Positions 24,444 through 31,744 of a stretch of DNA of 64,000 bases are shown here, piece by piece. The DNA comes from Pelotomaculum sp. (GTDB lineage Bacteria; Bacillota; Desulfotomaculia; Desulfotomaculales; Pelotomaculaceae). Both the position numbers and the translations under genes were made by a program. The stretch's first letter is position 1. Each line of letters opens with the position of its first letter. The DNA lies in NCBI GenBank assembly GCA_003489345.1, contig DNIT01000188.1, positions 1 to 64,000 on the forward strand, written 5' to 3'. The notes beneath the pieces are model-generated. The model worked only from the letters and a program-made list of their open reading frames with translations, did no database searches and was not told the origin of the DNA.

Positions 24444-24563
24444 TCATTTGTTAATATTTTGTGTGGTTGATTTTTGTTTCTCAATAATACGGTCGGCCAC
24501 CCGGAGCATTATTCTTAAAGCTTTGATCATTTTCAGCTGCTTTGGTGTGAATTCTTTCTTCAT
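24444..24563 (-). CDS. 39-aa conserved small protein, paralog of 28497
   Basis: MKKEFTPKQLKMIKALRIML, then RVADRIIEK. It is nearly the same, over 27 residues, as the 47-aa product at 28497 (FTPKQTKMLKALRIML). The conservation of two distant copies shows it is a real gene. It lies between the attP candidate and the terminator. Function unknown; a basic helical protein. Confidence 0.55.
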   Translation of the reverse strand: MKKEFTPKQLKMIKALRIMLRVADRIIEKQKSTTQNINK

Positions 24564-24566
24564 AGG

Positions 24567-24612
24567 ATATCAACTGGTCAAAAGCCCTTTAGTGCTGTTT
24601 ACCAGTTGATAT
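24567..24612. other. Candidate attP for the serine integrase
   Basis: A 46-bp imperfect palindrome. Outer arms ATATCAACTGGT / ACCAGTTGATAT are perfect 12-bp inverted repeats, and 8 of the 11 inner pairs also match around a TT-type centre. It lies 7 bp from the integrase stop codon. Size, symmetry and a CAACTG-type arm resemble attP sites of large serine integrases such as phiC31. It could alternatively be a terminator-like hairpin. Confidence 0.6.
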
Positions 24613-24618
24613 GGATAA

Positions 24619-26091
24619 TCATAGATTATAGTCTATTTCGATTCTGTTATCGCTATAAACTTTAACAGAATTAACCATATTGGTTATAATCCCTCGGCGC
24701 TCTGCTTCGTCTGCCTCTTCCCAGATGGCAGGAAAGTTTTCTAGCGTTTCAATCCTGTTTTTAGCACTGGTTTGCCTGGAGCTATTTTCTTGAAGCTGAA
24801 TTTCAATATTTGTTATTTGTTCTTGTAGGTATGTTTTCTTCTCTCGGAGCGACTTAACCCTTTCCATGAGTTCGTCTGGTTCCAGCGCGCCCTTTTCAAA
24901 AGCAGAATACCATCTATCCAGCTTTTTATCAATTGATTCAATGTCTTTTCGAGCCTGGTTGATCCCTCGCAGAAGAGATTTTTCGTCAGTAGTCTTGGCG
25001 TTGGCCTCGTCAACCACATGTTGGATTAATTTTTTATCATTGCTAAAACTATATAACTCCAGGATAACTTTGTTTTCTACCTCTTCAGCCTGTTTGTAGC
25101 CACATTTACATCCTTCTTTTTTGATCATGTATTTTGCTGAACCATCTTGGCTGTAACATACATAATACCGGATCACTTTTTTGGGATCGGTACACGGATG
25201 GTTCTGCCATGTGTTTTTAACTCTCATCCTGGCACCGCATTCGCCACACCAGATCATACCGGATAGGAGTCCGGAATAGATATTGGCAGATGCCCGGATC
25301 GCGCCCCTTCCGTTGATTAATGACTGGACCTCTTCCCACTTTTCAAAGTCTATGATAGCTGGATGTTTTCCCTTATAAAGTTCCCCTTGGTGGTAAACTA
25401 ACCCGGCGTAGAGAGGATTGGTCAATATGTTACGGATCTCTTGTTTGCTCCATCCCTTTCCGGTTGGCCCGGGAACTCCGCGTTGCTCAAGCTTTTCCCC
25501 AATGGATTGATACCCATATTCTCTTTCGAGATAACAATCATAGATCCATCTTACTATCTGTGCTTGTATTTCATCAATCTCTAGCACTTTTAATTCAAAA
25601 TTATACCGGTATCCATAGGCTGCAATGCCACCCAAAAAACGACCTTGTTTAGCGCTTTCTTTTTTAGCCATCCGAACACGCTCAACTATGGTTTCCCGTT
25701 CAAGCTGGGCAAATACGGCCATCATTCCGATGGCAGCCTTGCCAAATGGGGTAGTTGTGTCAAACGTTTCCGTGGCGGATTTAAAGCCGATTTCATTAGG
25801 CTCAAAGACATCTTCCAAAAGATACAGGACATCTTTCTGCCGGCGTGAAAGTCGGTCTAGTTTCAATACAAGCGCAGCGTTAAACTTTTTATCCTGGGCA
25901 TCCGTCATAAGTCTTTGCATAGCCGGACGTTCCAGATCCTTGCCGCTATAGCCATCATCTACATAGAAATCAAATACCTCCCACCCTTGAGACTGACAAT
26001 ATGCAAGAAGGCGGGATTTTTGGGCAGGGATGGATATACCCTGTTCGGCTTGTTCGTCGGTGCTGACCCTAATGTAAATTGCTATGAGCAT
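24619..26091 (-). CDS. Large serine recombinase (integrase)
   Basis: A 490-aa phage integrase. The resolvase domain starts IAIYIRVSTDEQ with catalytic Ser10 and continues with LDRLSRRQKDVLYLLE. A Recombinase domain follows (about 165-300, ILTNPLYAGLVYHQG). A zinc ribbon, IWCGECGARMR with later Cys (EGCKCGYK), precedes a coiled coil (about 370-450). GAGGTGATACC is the SD. It integrates the phage between attP and attB, and DinD lies just upstream. Confidence 0.92.
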   Translation of the reverse strand: MLIAIYIRVSTDEQAEQGISIPAQKSRLLAYCQSQGWEVFDFYVDDGYSGKDLERPAMQRLMTDAQDKKFNAALVLKLDRLSRRQKDVLYLLEDVFEPNEIGFKSATETFDTTTPFGKAAIGMMAVFAQLERETIVERVRMAKKESAKQGRFLGGIAAYGYRYNFELKVLEIDEIQAQIVRWIYDCYLEREYGYQSIGEKLEQRGVPGPTGKGWSKQEIRNILTNPLYAGLVYHQGELYKGKHPAIIDFEKWEEVQSLINGRGAIRASANIYSGLLSGMIWCGECGARMRVKNTWQNHPCTDPKKVIRYYVCYSQDGSAKYMIKKEGCKCGYKQAEEVENKVILELYSFSNDKKLIQHVVDEANAKTTDEKSLLRGINQARKDIESIDKKLDRWYSAFEKGALEPDELMERVKSLREKKTYLQEQITNIEIQLQENSSRQTSAKNRIETLENFPAIWEEADEAERRGIITNMVNSVKVYSDNRIEIDYNL

Positions 26092-26135
26092 GGTATCACC
26101 TCAAAGATAAACCCGGCTAAGGTTGGGCATGGGCA

Positions 26136-26978
26136 TTATTCCTTAAGTTCTCTCTTGGTTTCTCCCTTGACTCTCTTAATCCTTCTTTCTATTTTTTTGA
26201 TATCTTCTTCAACTGGTAAACGTTCTGGCATTGTCCCGCCAATATCCTTAATGGCTTTTCGCACTTTTGCTCCGACTTCATAATGCGTATCATTGGCTTT
26301 TTGTTTTCCTCTAATATTTTCACGTCTTAGCTTTTCTTCGGTTTGGGTGGCTCTAAAGAGGTTTGCAGCAAGTTCAGTGCTCCCCATATGGTCGGAAATA
26401 TTTTGAGTAGGTCTTAGGCCCCTTCTAAATTGTAAATCTTTTTGGGTTAAGCCGCCATAAAGACCCATATAACCATGGTTTTGAAAAATTGCAAAATCTC
26501 TTCCTGTCTCAACCCCTGCCCTCTTGGCCGTACTAAAAAGAACGCTATGGTGTTTTCTTAATTCTTCCCGAAGAATCACCCTTTTTTCCTCATCGGAGCT
26601 CTGTTCAAATAATTCTTGCTTATGGGTTTGTATAGCAAAGTAGGTTTGCCCAAGTGCCACCATTGGCTTGGTCGGGTCAGCGTTTTGAATAAGCAGGTAA
26701 CAAGCGTAACGAGATAACAAATAATCTTTTATTAGCCGTTTTGCGCCGGAACCGATATCAACCATTTCGTTGATGTCAACGAAATGGTCTGCGACGTTCT
26801 GACCGCTATTTACACATGCTTTTTTCGCTCTTGCTATTGCAAGTTCTAGGTTTCTAAAATCAGTATATTCTAATATTTTCTGCATATCTCTTGCAGTCCA
26901 AAACTCCATTCCATTTTTATTGACACGTTTTGCTTGTTCAAAAAGTGAAACATGACTAGGTGCTACAGGCTTATCCAT
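26136..26978 (-). CDS. dinD: DinD-like DNA damage-inducible protein
   Basis: A 280-aa protein with the DinD/BRO-type start (FWTARDMQKILEYTDFRNLE), then GAKRLIKDYLLSRYACYLLI and VALGQTYFAIQTHKQ. The middle has GRDFAIFQNHGYMGLYGG and the C-terminus a charged helical region. E. coli DinD blocks RecA strand exchange; here it may limit host recombination or the SOS response. SD AAGGAG. No classical SOS box seen at its own start. Confidence 0.85.
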   Translation of the reverse strand: MDKPVAPSHVSLFEQAKRVNKNGMEFWTARDMQKILEYTDFRNLELAIARAKKACVNSGQNVADHFVDINEMVDIGSGAKRLIKDYLLSRYACYLLIQNADPTKPMVALGQTYFAIQTHKQELFEQSSDEEKRVILREELRKHHSVLFSTAKRAGVETGRDFAIFQNHGYMGLYGGLTQKDLQFRRGLRPTQNISDHMGSTELAANLFRATQTEEKLRRENIRGKQKANDTHYEVGAKVRKAIKDIGGTMPERLPVEEDIKKIERRIKRVKGETKRELKE

Positions 26979-27083
26979 CTTTAACCGCTCCTTATATATT
27001 TTCTCTTCTTGTATTTTCTGGGTTCTCCAGGGGTGTCAATAATACTTACACCATTTTCTTTATTAATCATTTAACTATATACA

Positions 27084-27114
27084 AGAACCCTCCAGCCTTG
27101 CTCCTGGAGGTTCT
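27084..27114. terminator. Hairpin between convergent/tandem minus-strand genes
   Basis: AGAACC-CTCCAG / CTGGAG-GTTCT, a long stem with an 8-nt loop. The T tract is poor on both strands. GTTTTACGTCT is repeated twice just after it. Confidence 0.4.
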
Positions 27115-27171
27115 CTCTGTTTTACGTCTCGGTCGTTTTACGTCTGGGAGGCATTGAGCAGACGGCAGTTA

Positions 27172-27369
27172 CTATTTGTGATTGTTGAGACACTTTTGGG
27201 AACACTGCTTGTCCTCCATACCCAAACAACATAGATTCTTGTCACATTTCTTTGAGCATGGCCTTTGATGATAGGGACAAAGGGTTGAATCAACTAGGTG
27301 GATTGCTGGCTCTCTGCTGTCTGTAATTTCCAACAATCCAGAAGGCAAATGCGCAAAAAAACTTTCCAT
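27172..27369 (-). CDS. SOS-controlled small Cys-rich protein
   Basis: A 65-aa protein with seven Cys in its second half (LCPYHQRPC, CDKNLCC, QCSQKC), probably metal-binding. The start at 27369 follows AAAGGAGGAG. A longer reading from 27414 would begin upstream of the expected transcript start. The promoter holds a perfect SOS box in its spacer, so DNA damage should induce it. Family unknown. Confidence 0.55.
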   Translation of the reverse strand: MESFFAHLPSGLLEITDSREPAIHLVDSTLCPYHQRPCSKKCDKNLCCLGMEDKQCSQKCLNNHK

Positions 27370-27404
27370 CCTACCGCACTCCTCCTTTTGATCCTTGTAA
27401 GAAC

Positions 27405-27433
27405 ATTTTACCATAGAACATATGTTCTAACAA
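27405..27433 (-). promoter_or_regulatory. Promoter with embedded SOS box
   Basis: TTGTTA, 17-nt spacer, TAAAAT on the minus strand. The spacer contains GAACATATGTTC. Confidence 0.75.
27414..27429. promoter_or_regulatory. SOS (LexA/DinR) box
   Basis: TAGAACATATGTTCTA, a perfect 16-bp palindrome of the GAAC-N4-GTTC type, between -35 and -10. Confidence 0.8.
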
Positions 27434-27496
27434 GAGACTTGCGTCCCTATACGCTTATACGAACACAAGCATTACAAGGAGAGGGTTGTGTTTTAC

Positions 27497-27856
27497 TCAT
27501 TTTCTCGGTTTATTATACCTTTTTCGAGCTTCTTCGACGGCGCGGATACCTGCTTCCAATAATTCCCGTTGAGCCTCGGGCGACAATCCTCTTCGAGCGT
27601 ATTCTTCTGTGAGCGTGGCTGAAATATCTTTGTATTTTAGATCATCGGGAATAGGGAGTTTATTGCCGTGAATAATCCAATCAGTGGATACTTTGAAATA
27701 AGCAGCTATCTTTGTGGTTATTCCATAATCAGGCTCACGGCGACTTTTTTCATAATGAGATAAAGCCGCCCTCGTTATACCTATAGCATCGGCTAATTGT
27801 TCCTGCGTTAAACCAGCCTCTCCTCGAAGGAGGGCAATTCTTTCACCATACTCCAT
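27497..27856 (-). CDS. XRE-family phage repressor (CI-like)
   Basis: A 119-aa protein. The N-terminal HTH (about 5-60) is ERIALLRGEAGLTQEQLADA then ITRAALSHYEKSRREPDY. There is no peptidase domain, so it is not a self-cleaving LexA-type repressor. It is divergent from the plus-strand XRE genes across a region with four related half-sites. Probable lysogeny repressor, with induction by another route such as an antirepressor. Confidence 0.8.
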   Translation of the reverse strand: MEYGERIALLRGEAGLTQEQLADAIGITRAALSHYEKSRREPDYGITTKIAAYFKVSTDWIIHGNKLPIPDDLKYKDISATLTEEYARRGLSPEAQRELLEAGIRAVEEARKRYNKPRK

Positions 27857-27905
27857 TTATTTTATACCCCTTCCCTATATCATTCTAACCTATATTATCT
27901 ACAAA

Positions 27906-27999
27906 TTGTATCGCCGATAAAATACATGATACAAAAAGTTTCAAAAAGGTCTTGACACGATACGAAACGTAGCTTATTATAATAGTAGCAACGATACAA
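27906..27999. promoter_or_regulatory. Divergent operator region with four half-sites
   Basis: Half-site CGATACAA occurs as TTGTATCG (27906-27913), TGATACAA (27927-27934), CGATACGA (27958-27965) and CGATACAA (27992-27999). They flank and overlap the plus-strand promoter. Confidence 0.65.
27952..27980 (+). promoter_or_regulatory. Early promoter for Cro-like genes
   Basis: TTGACA, 17-nt spacer, TATTAT. One operator half-site directly follows the -35. Confidence 0.75.
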
Positions 28000-28027
28000 T
28001 ATGTCGCAATTGTGAGGTGATGAAAAA

Positions 28028-28249
28028 TTGAGATGGCATATGCGCAAGCGCAGGGTAGAGTTGGGTTTATCCCAGGAGGAAGTGGCTAATATGGCTGATA
28101 TGGCTAGGGCTGTTTACTCCCATATTGAGGTTGGAAGAAATAAAAATCCAAGCATTGCACAGATGGAATCAATTGCTAAAGCACTAAAAGTCAAACCGGA
28201 TATAAATTTTTTTCGAGATTTTTGCGACGAAATGGAGCAAACATCATGA
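28028..28249 (+). CDS. XRE-family regulator (Cro-like)
   Basis: A 73-aa protein. HTH: MRKRRVELGLSQEEVANMAD then YSHIEVGRNKNPSIAQMESI. The TTG start follows GAGGTGAT by 6 nt; an in-frame ATG lies at 28040. First gene of the rightward early operon and opposite the CI-like gene. Its stop overlaps the next start (ATGA). Confidence 0.75.
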   Translation: MRWHMRKRRVELGLSQEEVANMADMARAVYSHIEVGRNKNPSIAQMESIAKALKVKPDINFFRDFCDEMEQTS

Positions 28250-28491
28250 AGCAAAACGGAAAACAAAGCAACAAGAAAACCGGCAAGCGTGTTAAGCAAG
28301 CAGTTAAGGAATCCGGCATGAGCCAGCCGGAGGTAGCAGGCAAAGCCGGGATGTCGGCAAGGCACCTTCACAAGATCAAAACCGGCCTCGTTGACCCAAG
28401 CATTAAAGCACTAGCCAGAATTGGTCACGTCGTTGGTAAGAGGCTGACCGACCTCAAGAAGCGCAATGGAGACAACAAGAAAGGCAGGTGA
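28246..28491 (+). CDS. Second XRE-type HTH protein
   Basis: An 81-aa protein with a Lys-rich N-terminus, then an HTH: VKQAVKESGMSQPEVAGKAG, SARHLHKIKTGLVDPSIKAL. Translationally coupled to the Cro-like gene. Could act as a co-regulator of early or lysogenic promoters. Confidence 0.65.
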   Translation: MKQNGKQSNKKTGKRVKQAVKESGMSQPEVAGKAGMSARHLHKIKTGLVDPSIKALARIGHVVGKRLTDLKKRNGDNKKGR

Positions 28492-28496
28492 GAACC

Positions 28497-28640
28497 TTGC
28501 GTGACGATAAAGCTGTTTCGCTCGGTACAAAGTTCACGCCGAAACAAACCAAGATGCTCAAAGCTCTTCGGATAATGCTCCGGGTGGCTGATAGGCTCAT
28601 TGAGAAGGACAGGAAGAAAGAGCAAAAGCAGGCCGTCTAG
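28497..28640 (+). CDS. 47-aa conserved small protein, paralog of 24444
   Basis: FTPKQTKMLKALRIML, RVADRLIEKDRKK, near-identical to the 39-aa minus-strand product at 24444. The TTG start is 6 nt after AGGTGAG. Function unknown; a basic helix in the early operon. Confidence 0.55.
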   Translation: MRDDKAVSLGTKFTPKQTKMLKALRIMLRVADRLIEKDRKKEQKQAV

Positions 28641-28656
28641 AAAGGTAGTGTCCCGC

Positions 28657-29019
28657 ATGAAACTCTACGCATTTCCAACCGACAACGACCGCGCCAGAAT
28701 CCACAGCCTCATACAGCTCAATGCCTGCGGTAGGATATCCCGCATGAGGGCCGATATCGCCATCACGCAGATAATGGACAAATACGGTATATCGGCACTG
28801 CGAGTAAATGATTACACCATCAAGGTCGGTGAGCCGATCAAGACTATCATGGGCAGCTTCCAGGTGACGCACATAAAAACGAGCCGGACAGCCCATGGCG
28901 ACAGGTGCCCGGATTGCGGTGGAAAGCCGGGGTACCTGGAGGGCGATGCGGAGATAACCGCCGGATGCCAGAACTGCGGAGCGGTGTTCAAATTCAGCTA
29001 CAAGGAGGAGGTAAATTGA
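28657..29019 (+). CDS. Zinc-ribbon hypothetical protein
   Basis: A 120-aa protein with a C-terminal zinc ribbon, CPDCGGKPG with CQNCGAVF. The N-terminus, RARIHSLIQLNACGRISRMR, is helical. Early operon, directly upstream of the RHH divergon. Function unknown. Confidence 0.55.
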   Translation: MKLYAFPTDNDRARIHSLIQLNACGRISRMRADIAITQIMDKYGISALRVNDYTIKVGEPIKTIMGSFQVTHIKTSRTAHGDRCPDCGGKPGYLEGDAEITAGCQNCGAVFKFSYKEEVN

Positions 29020-29028
29020 AAGGGGTGG

Positions 29029-29199
29029 CTATTGCAATTTAATGGAACCGTGTTGTTTCTCGTATTCGGCTAAATGCTTCAAGAGGATGTACTCAATATA
29101 GTTTGTTGTTGAACGATGTTGACTTTTTGCAATGGATTCTATCTTATCAAACACCTCATCCTGTAAGCGAAGGGTGAAAACCCTTTTATTTGTAGCCAA
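29029..29199 (-). CDS. Arc-like ribbon-helix-helix protein, copy 1
   Basis: A 56-aa RHH protein: RVFTLRLQDEVFDKIESIAK, RSTTNYIEYILLKHLAEYEK. The TTG start has GGAGGG upstream. It is a paralog of the 56-aa gene at 31425 (shared RST-N-IE, EYEK-HG). It faces a plus-strand RHH gene at 29318 across a promoter/operator, an arrangement like Arc/Mnt immunity switches. Confidence 0.7.
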   Translation of the reverse strand: MATNKRVFTLRLQDEVFDKIESIAKSQHRSTTNYIEYILLKHLAEYEKQHGSIKLQ

Positions 29200-29246
29200 T
29201 TAAATCCCTCCAGAAGATGTCTCTGACAATATTATATCCATCACAA

Positions 29247-29260
29247 AGTATTTTCATACT
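29247..29260. promoter_or_regulatory. Operator candidate of RHH pair 1
   Basis: AGTAT-TTTC-ATACT inverted repeat in the divergent intergenic region, just before the -35 of the plus promoter. Confidence 0.5.
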
Positions 29261-29265
29261 GCCAC

Positions 29266-29294
29266 TTGACAGCCAAATGATGTATTAATATAAT
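29266..29294 (+). promoter_or_regulatory. Consensus promoter of RHH gene 29318
   Basis: TTGACA, 17-nt spacer, TATAAT: full sigma-A consensus. Confidence 0.85.
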
Positions 29295-29317
29295 TAAGTA
29301 AAGGTAGGTGATGTCAC

Positions 29318-29467
29318 TTGACAACCAGGAGCAAGCGTCAAACATACAGGATAACCCCGGAGGTTGACAGGTGGCTATCCGAAGAATCTAAGCGCCTGGG
29401 CATATCGAAAAACGACGTTGTAATGTTGACCCTGGCAAAAGCAATGCAGGAGAAGAAAGCTGGCTAA
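29318..29467 (+). CDS. CopG/RHH-like small regulator, copy 1
   Basis: A 49-aa protein: RQTYRITPEVDRWLSEESKR, then ISKNDVVMLTLAKAMQ with a KKAG end. The strand plus two helices of an RHH fold are clear. TTG start with AGGTGAT SD. Behind a consensus promoter, divergent from the Arc-like gene. Related in size and ending to the plus-strand gene at 31745. Confidence 0.65.
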   Translation: MTTRSKRQTYRITPEVDRWLSEESKRLGISKNDVVMLTLAKAMQEKKAG

Positions 29468-29502
29468 CCAGCCCCGCATGATCCGCAGAGGAGGTGAAAA
29501 CG

Positions 29503-29682
29503 GTGACATTAGAGGAGTGCAAAGATGTGCCCAGGTCGGAGGAGCAGGCTCCGACCCAGACAATGAGAACCAAAAAACGCCTTTGCGTTGTCTGCAAGGA
29601 GAAAAAAGCTACCCTGCAATTAAATGAATTAGATTGGATTTGCGAGAACTGCGCCCAGATTATGAGTGAGATGGCACCTTAA
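29503..29682 (+). CDS. Small zinc-finger protein
   Basis: A 59-aa protein with CVVCKEKKATLQLNELDWIC and ENC, a CxxC...CxxC ribbon. GTG at 29503 has AGAGGAGG 8 nt upstream; the GTG at 29494 is too close. It overlaps the convergent gene at 29679 by 4 nt. Confidence 0.55.
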   Translation: MTLEECKDVPRSEEQAPTQTMRTKKRLCVVCKEKKATLQLNELDWICENCAQIMSEMAP

Positions 29683-30299
29683 AGATTATTCCATAGGAAA
29701 ATAAAATTATCGGCATCTGCTTCTAAGGCTAGTTTCATATCATTGGTAAGTTTTTCTGTAAATGGGTATAAGGTTGCTTTTTGAATATTAAGAACTGCCG
29801 GTTTGATTTTTCGCAGTTGTAAAGTATTTCTTGAAGCACGCATTAAGGCAAGAGCGATTCTGGTATTTCGCTTATCTACCTTTTCTGTTTTTCCTTTGAA
29901 GTACAGTTTGACTAAATATGGTTCACCATTGATATTCAATCCTAAATCAGCGCTTGAACGAATGTGAAGATCTTTGAAAACCCAAAACGACTTGCCCGGA
30001 TCGAACCATTGTACTTGCTTTTTCCTGAAAAACTTTTGATATCTACTGATTGCCTCGGCATAGTTTTTCTGCTTCTTAGCATCAACTTGTTCGATAAGAT
30101 AGTTTAATCCGTCTAAGGAAAGTTCATTCTGATGGGCATTGATAATTTCTTCTCTGAGCTGTTTCCAGTAATCAAATGCTGGTTGGTAATCTTCTTGATT
30201 TTTAATTTTGCGAACATGAGTTACCCTTGCAGTGCTTGACTTTACGGTAAAATCGATAAACTGCGTGAGTCCAACCTCAATAAAATCAATATTTGCCAT
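29679..30299 (-). CDS. Hypothetical protein, solitary minus-strand gene
   Basis: A 206-aa soluble protein starting at the ATG with GGAGGAAGG. No domain recognised; features are ANIDFIEVGLTQFIDF at the start, WFDPGKSFWVFKDLHIR and YLVKLYFKGKTEKVDKRNTR in the centre. It stands alone against a plus-strand operon with its own signals, which is typical of a cargo gene expressed in the lysogen. A defence or superinfection role is only a possibility. Confidence 0.55.
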   Translation of the reverse strand: MANIDFIEVGLTQFIDFTVKSSTARVTHVRKIKNQEDYQPAFDYWKQLREEIINAHQNELSLDGLNYLIEQVDAKKQKNYAEAISRYQKFFRKKQVQWFDPGKSFWVFKDLHIRSSADLGLNINGEPYLVKLYFKGKTEKVDKRNTRIALALMRASRNTLQLRKIKPAVLNIQKATLYPFTEKLTNDMKLALEADADNFIFLWNNL

Positions 30300-30396
30300 C
30301 GACCTTCCTCCTTTTTGCAAATAGTTTTGATGGCTACCATTTCGACAGTAAAGGAGGAAAATCCTGGTGAAGATTGGCGAAAGGAGGGGTGAAACA

Positions 30397-30639
30397 TTGA
30401 GCATATCGGTCTATTCCTACAGCACCAGCATTCACTGCGAGAACATTGTGGAGCATGACATTGAAGTCTACGACTTCGAGGAAGGCAAAGATTCTCGGTC
30501 CATCATTGCTATTGGCTTTGAGAATGAAGAGCACCCCAATAGCAAGGCAAACATATATCTTGACCGCACTTCAGCCAAGGCCCTGGCAGAAGGGATCATA
30601 GCAAAGCTGGATCAGATGAAGTACGAAGGGAAGGAGTGA
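30397..30639 (+). CDS. Hypothetical early protein
   Basis: An 80-aa protein, MSISVYSYSTSIHCENIVEH; unassigned. TTG start 7 nt after AAAGGAGGGG. In the early operon with overlap to the next gene's SD region. Confidence 0.5.
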   Translation: MSISVYSYSTSIHCENIVEHDIEVYDFEEGKDSRSIIAIGFENEEHPNSKANIYLDRTSAKALAEGIIAKLDQMKYEGKE

Positions 30640-30644
30640 CATCC

Positions 30645-30899
30645 ATGCGCTACATAGGGGCCCAGACCCCAACAGAGAAACCGAAGCCACACCTTTACCT
30701 GGCAGTAGACAACGGCAAAGTCACAAATTATGCTGTCACATCTATTGACCTTGACCGTGACTATGGCTTCCTGCGGGAGCAGCCGCAGCGCCTTACTTGG
30801 CGGCAGTGGCCAGAGATCATTGCCATAGCGGTAGTGGCTGGCTGGATAGCGAGTACCATTGTTTGGAAGATAGCGGTGTGGTTGACGGGAGGGTGGTAA
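30645..30899 (+). CDS. Small protein with C-terminal membrane helix
   Basis: An 84-aa protein. The C-terminal IIAIAVVAGWIASTIVWKIA is a likely transmembrane helix. The soluble N-terminus faces the cytoplasm or outside. ATG with AAGGAG 8 nt upstream. Function unknown. Confidence 0.5.
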   Translation: MRYIGAQTPTEKPKPHLYLAVDNGKVTNYAVTSIDLDRDYGFLREQPQRLTWRQWPEIIAIAVVAGWIASTIVWKIAVWLTGGW

Positions 30900-31217
30900 T
30901 TGAGTAAGTCAGAGTTTACACCGGGGCCGTGGAAGGCTCGCGATTATACCAATAACGAAGGCGATGTTTGGATTGATTGCAATGCATTTGCATGCAAGGG
31001 TAAAGGTAAAAGCCTAGGTGGAACGCTTGCGACAGTTCATAAAAATGGGACCGGAAAGGGCACCATGGAGGCTAATGCTCGTCTTATCGCCGCGGCACCG
31101 GATATGTACGAGGCATTGAAGCGAATCATGGACGAATTGCCGGCAAAGCGTGATTGGCTTGACCCGGTGTCTGAACAGATGGCACTTGCGGCACTCGCCA
31201 AGGCCGAGGGGGAATAG
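30900..31217 (+). CDS. Conserved phage protein (FTPGPWKA/ANARLIAAAP type)
   Basis: A 105-aa protein with two motifs, FTPGPWKA near the start and ANARLIAAAPDMYEALK near the end, that mark a widespread phage family of unknown role. TTG start overlaps the previous stop. Confidence 0.65.
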   Translation: MSKSEFTPGPWKARDYTNNEGDVWIDCNAFACKGKGKSLGGTLATVHKNGTGKGTMEANARLIAAAPDMYEALKRIMDELPAKRDWLDPVSEQMALAALAKAEGE

Positions 31218-31219
31218 GG

Positions 31220-31441
31220 TTGTGGCTTGACTTTTACAGCATTGACTTTGCGGAAATCGAACAGATCATGAGTTCTATATTCCAGCCGCGACGCAAACCA
31301 TACGACTCAAGGATCGGTATGCAGCCGATAGTACCTCGCGGCACGGTCCTGGTAGGCCGGCGGCATAGGCCGAACCAGAGAGACGGGGTACCGTATGGCA
31401 GGCAGCGGAAAAGGGGATCGGAAATCAAGGAGGCTGGATAG
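31220..31441 (+). CDS. Small hypothetical protein
   Basis: A 73-aa Arg-rich protein with IQPIVPRGTVLVGRRH-like central part; unassigned. The TTG start follows GGGGGAATAGGG. The 3' end overlaps the convergent RHH gene by 17 nt, so its reality is less sure. Confidence 0.35.
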   Translation: MWLDFYSIDFAEIEQIMSSIFQPRRKPYDSRIGMQPIVPRGTVLVGRRHRPNQRDGVPYGRQRKRGSEIKEAG

Positions 31442-31595
31442 GACCATGCTCCTTCTCGTACTCCTGGACGTGCTTTTCGATTAGGAACTCAATCTCTTTA
31501 TTGGTAGACCGTTTATTTGCTTCAGCAATTTTGCGGAGTTTGTTCAATAATGGTTCTGGTACTCGCAGAGAAAACGGAGGCAGTTGTGAAGGCAC
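31425..31595 (-). CDS. Arc-like ribbon-helix-helix protein, copy 2
   Basis: A 56-aa RHH protein: PFSLRVPEPLLNKLRKIAEA, RSTNKEIEFLIEKHVQEYEK. Paralog and same length as the 29029 gene. GTG start with GGGGGATGAT upstream. It again faces a plus-strand RHH gene (31745) across a promoter, repeating the layout of copy 1. Confidence 0.7.
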   Translation of the reverse strand: MPSQLPPFSLRVPEPLLNKLRKIAEANKRSTNKEIEFLIEKHVQEYEKEHGPIQPP

Positions 31596-31689
31596 AGTAT
31601 CATCCCCCAGAAATTATTATGATGGCACTATTATACCCATTTAAAAGCTGTAGGTATACCATCAAGGGGAATTAAAAATGAATGCAAAT

Positions 31690-31703
31690 AGATGTTGACA
31701 TCT
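31690..31703. promoter_or_regulatory. Operator candidate of RHH pair 2
   Basis: AGATGT-TG-ACATCT inverted repeat covering the -35 of the plus promoter. Confidence 0.55.
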
Positions 31704-31723
31704 AATAGAAGTCACCTTATAAT
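31695..31723 (+). promoter_or_regulatory. Consensus promoter of RHH gene 31745
   Basis: TTGACA, 17-nt spacer, TATAAT: full sigma-A consensus, as in pair 1. Confidence 0.85.
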
Positions 31724-31744
31724 AAGGATGGGGGTGAGTTAAAA

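Noticed and set aside
27370..27414. Longer form of the SOS-controlled Cys-rich protein
   Set aside because: It would start within the promoter, upstream of the expected transcript start.
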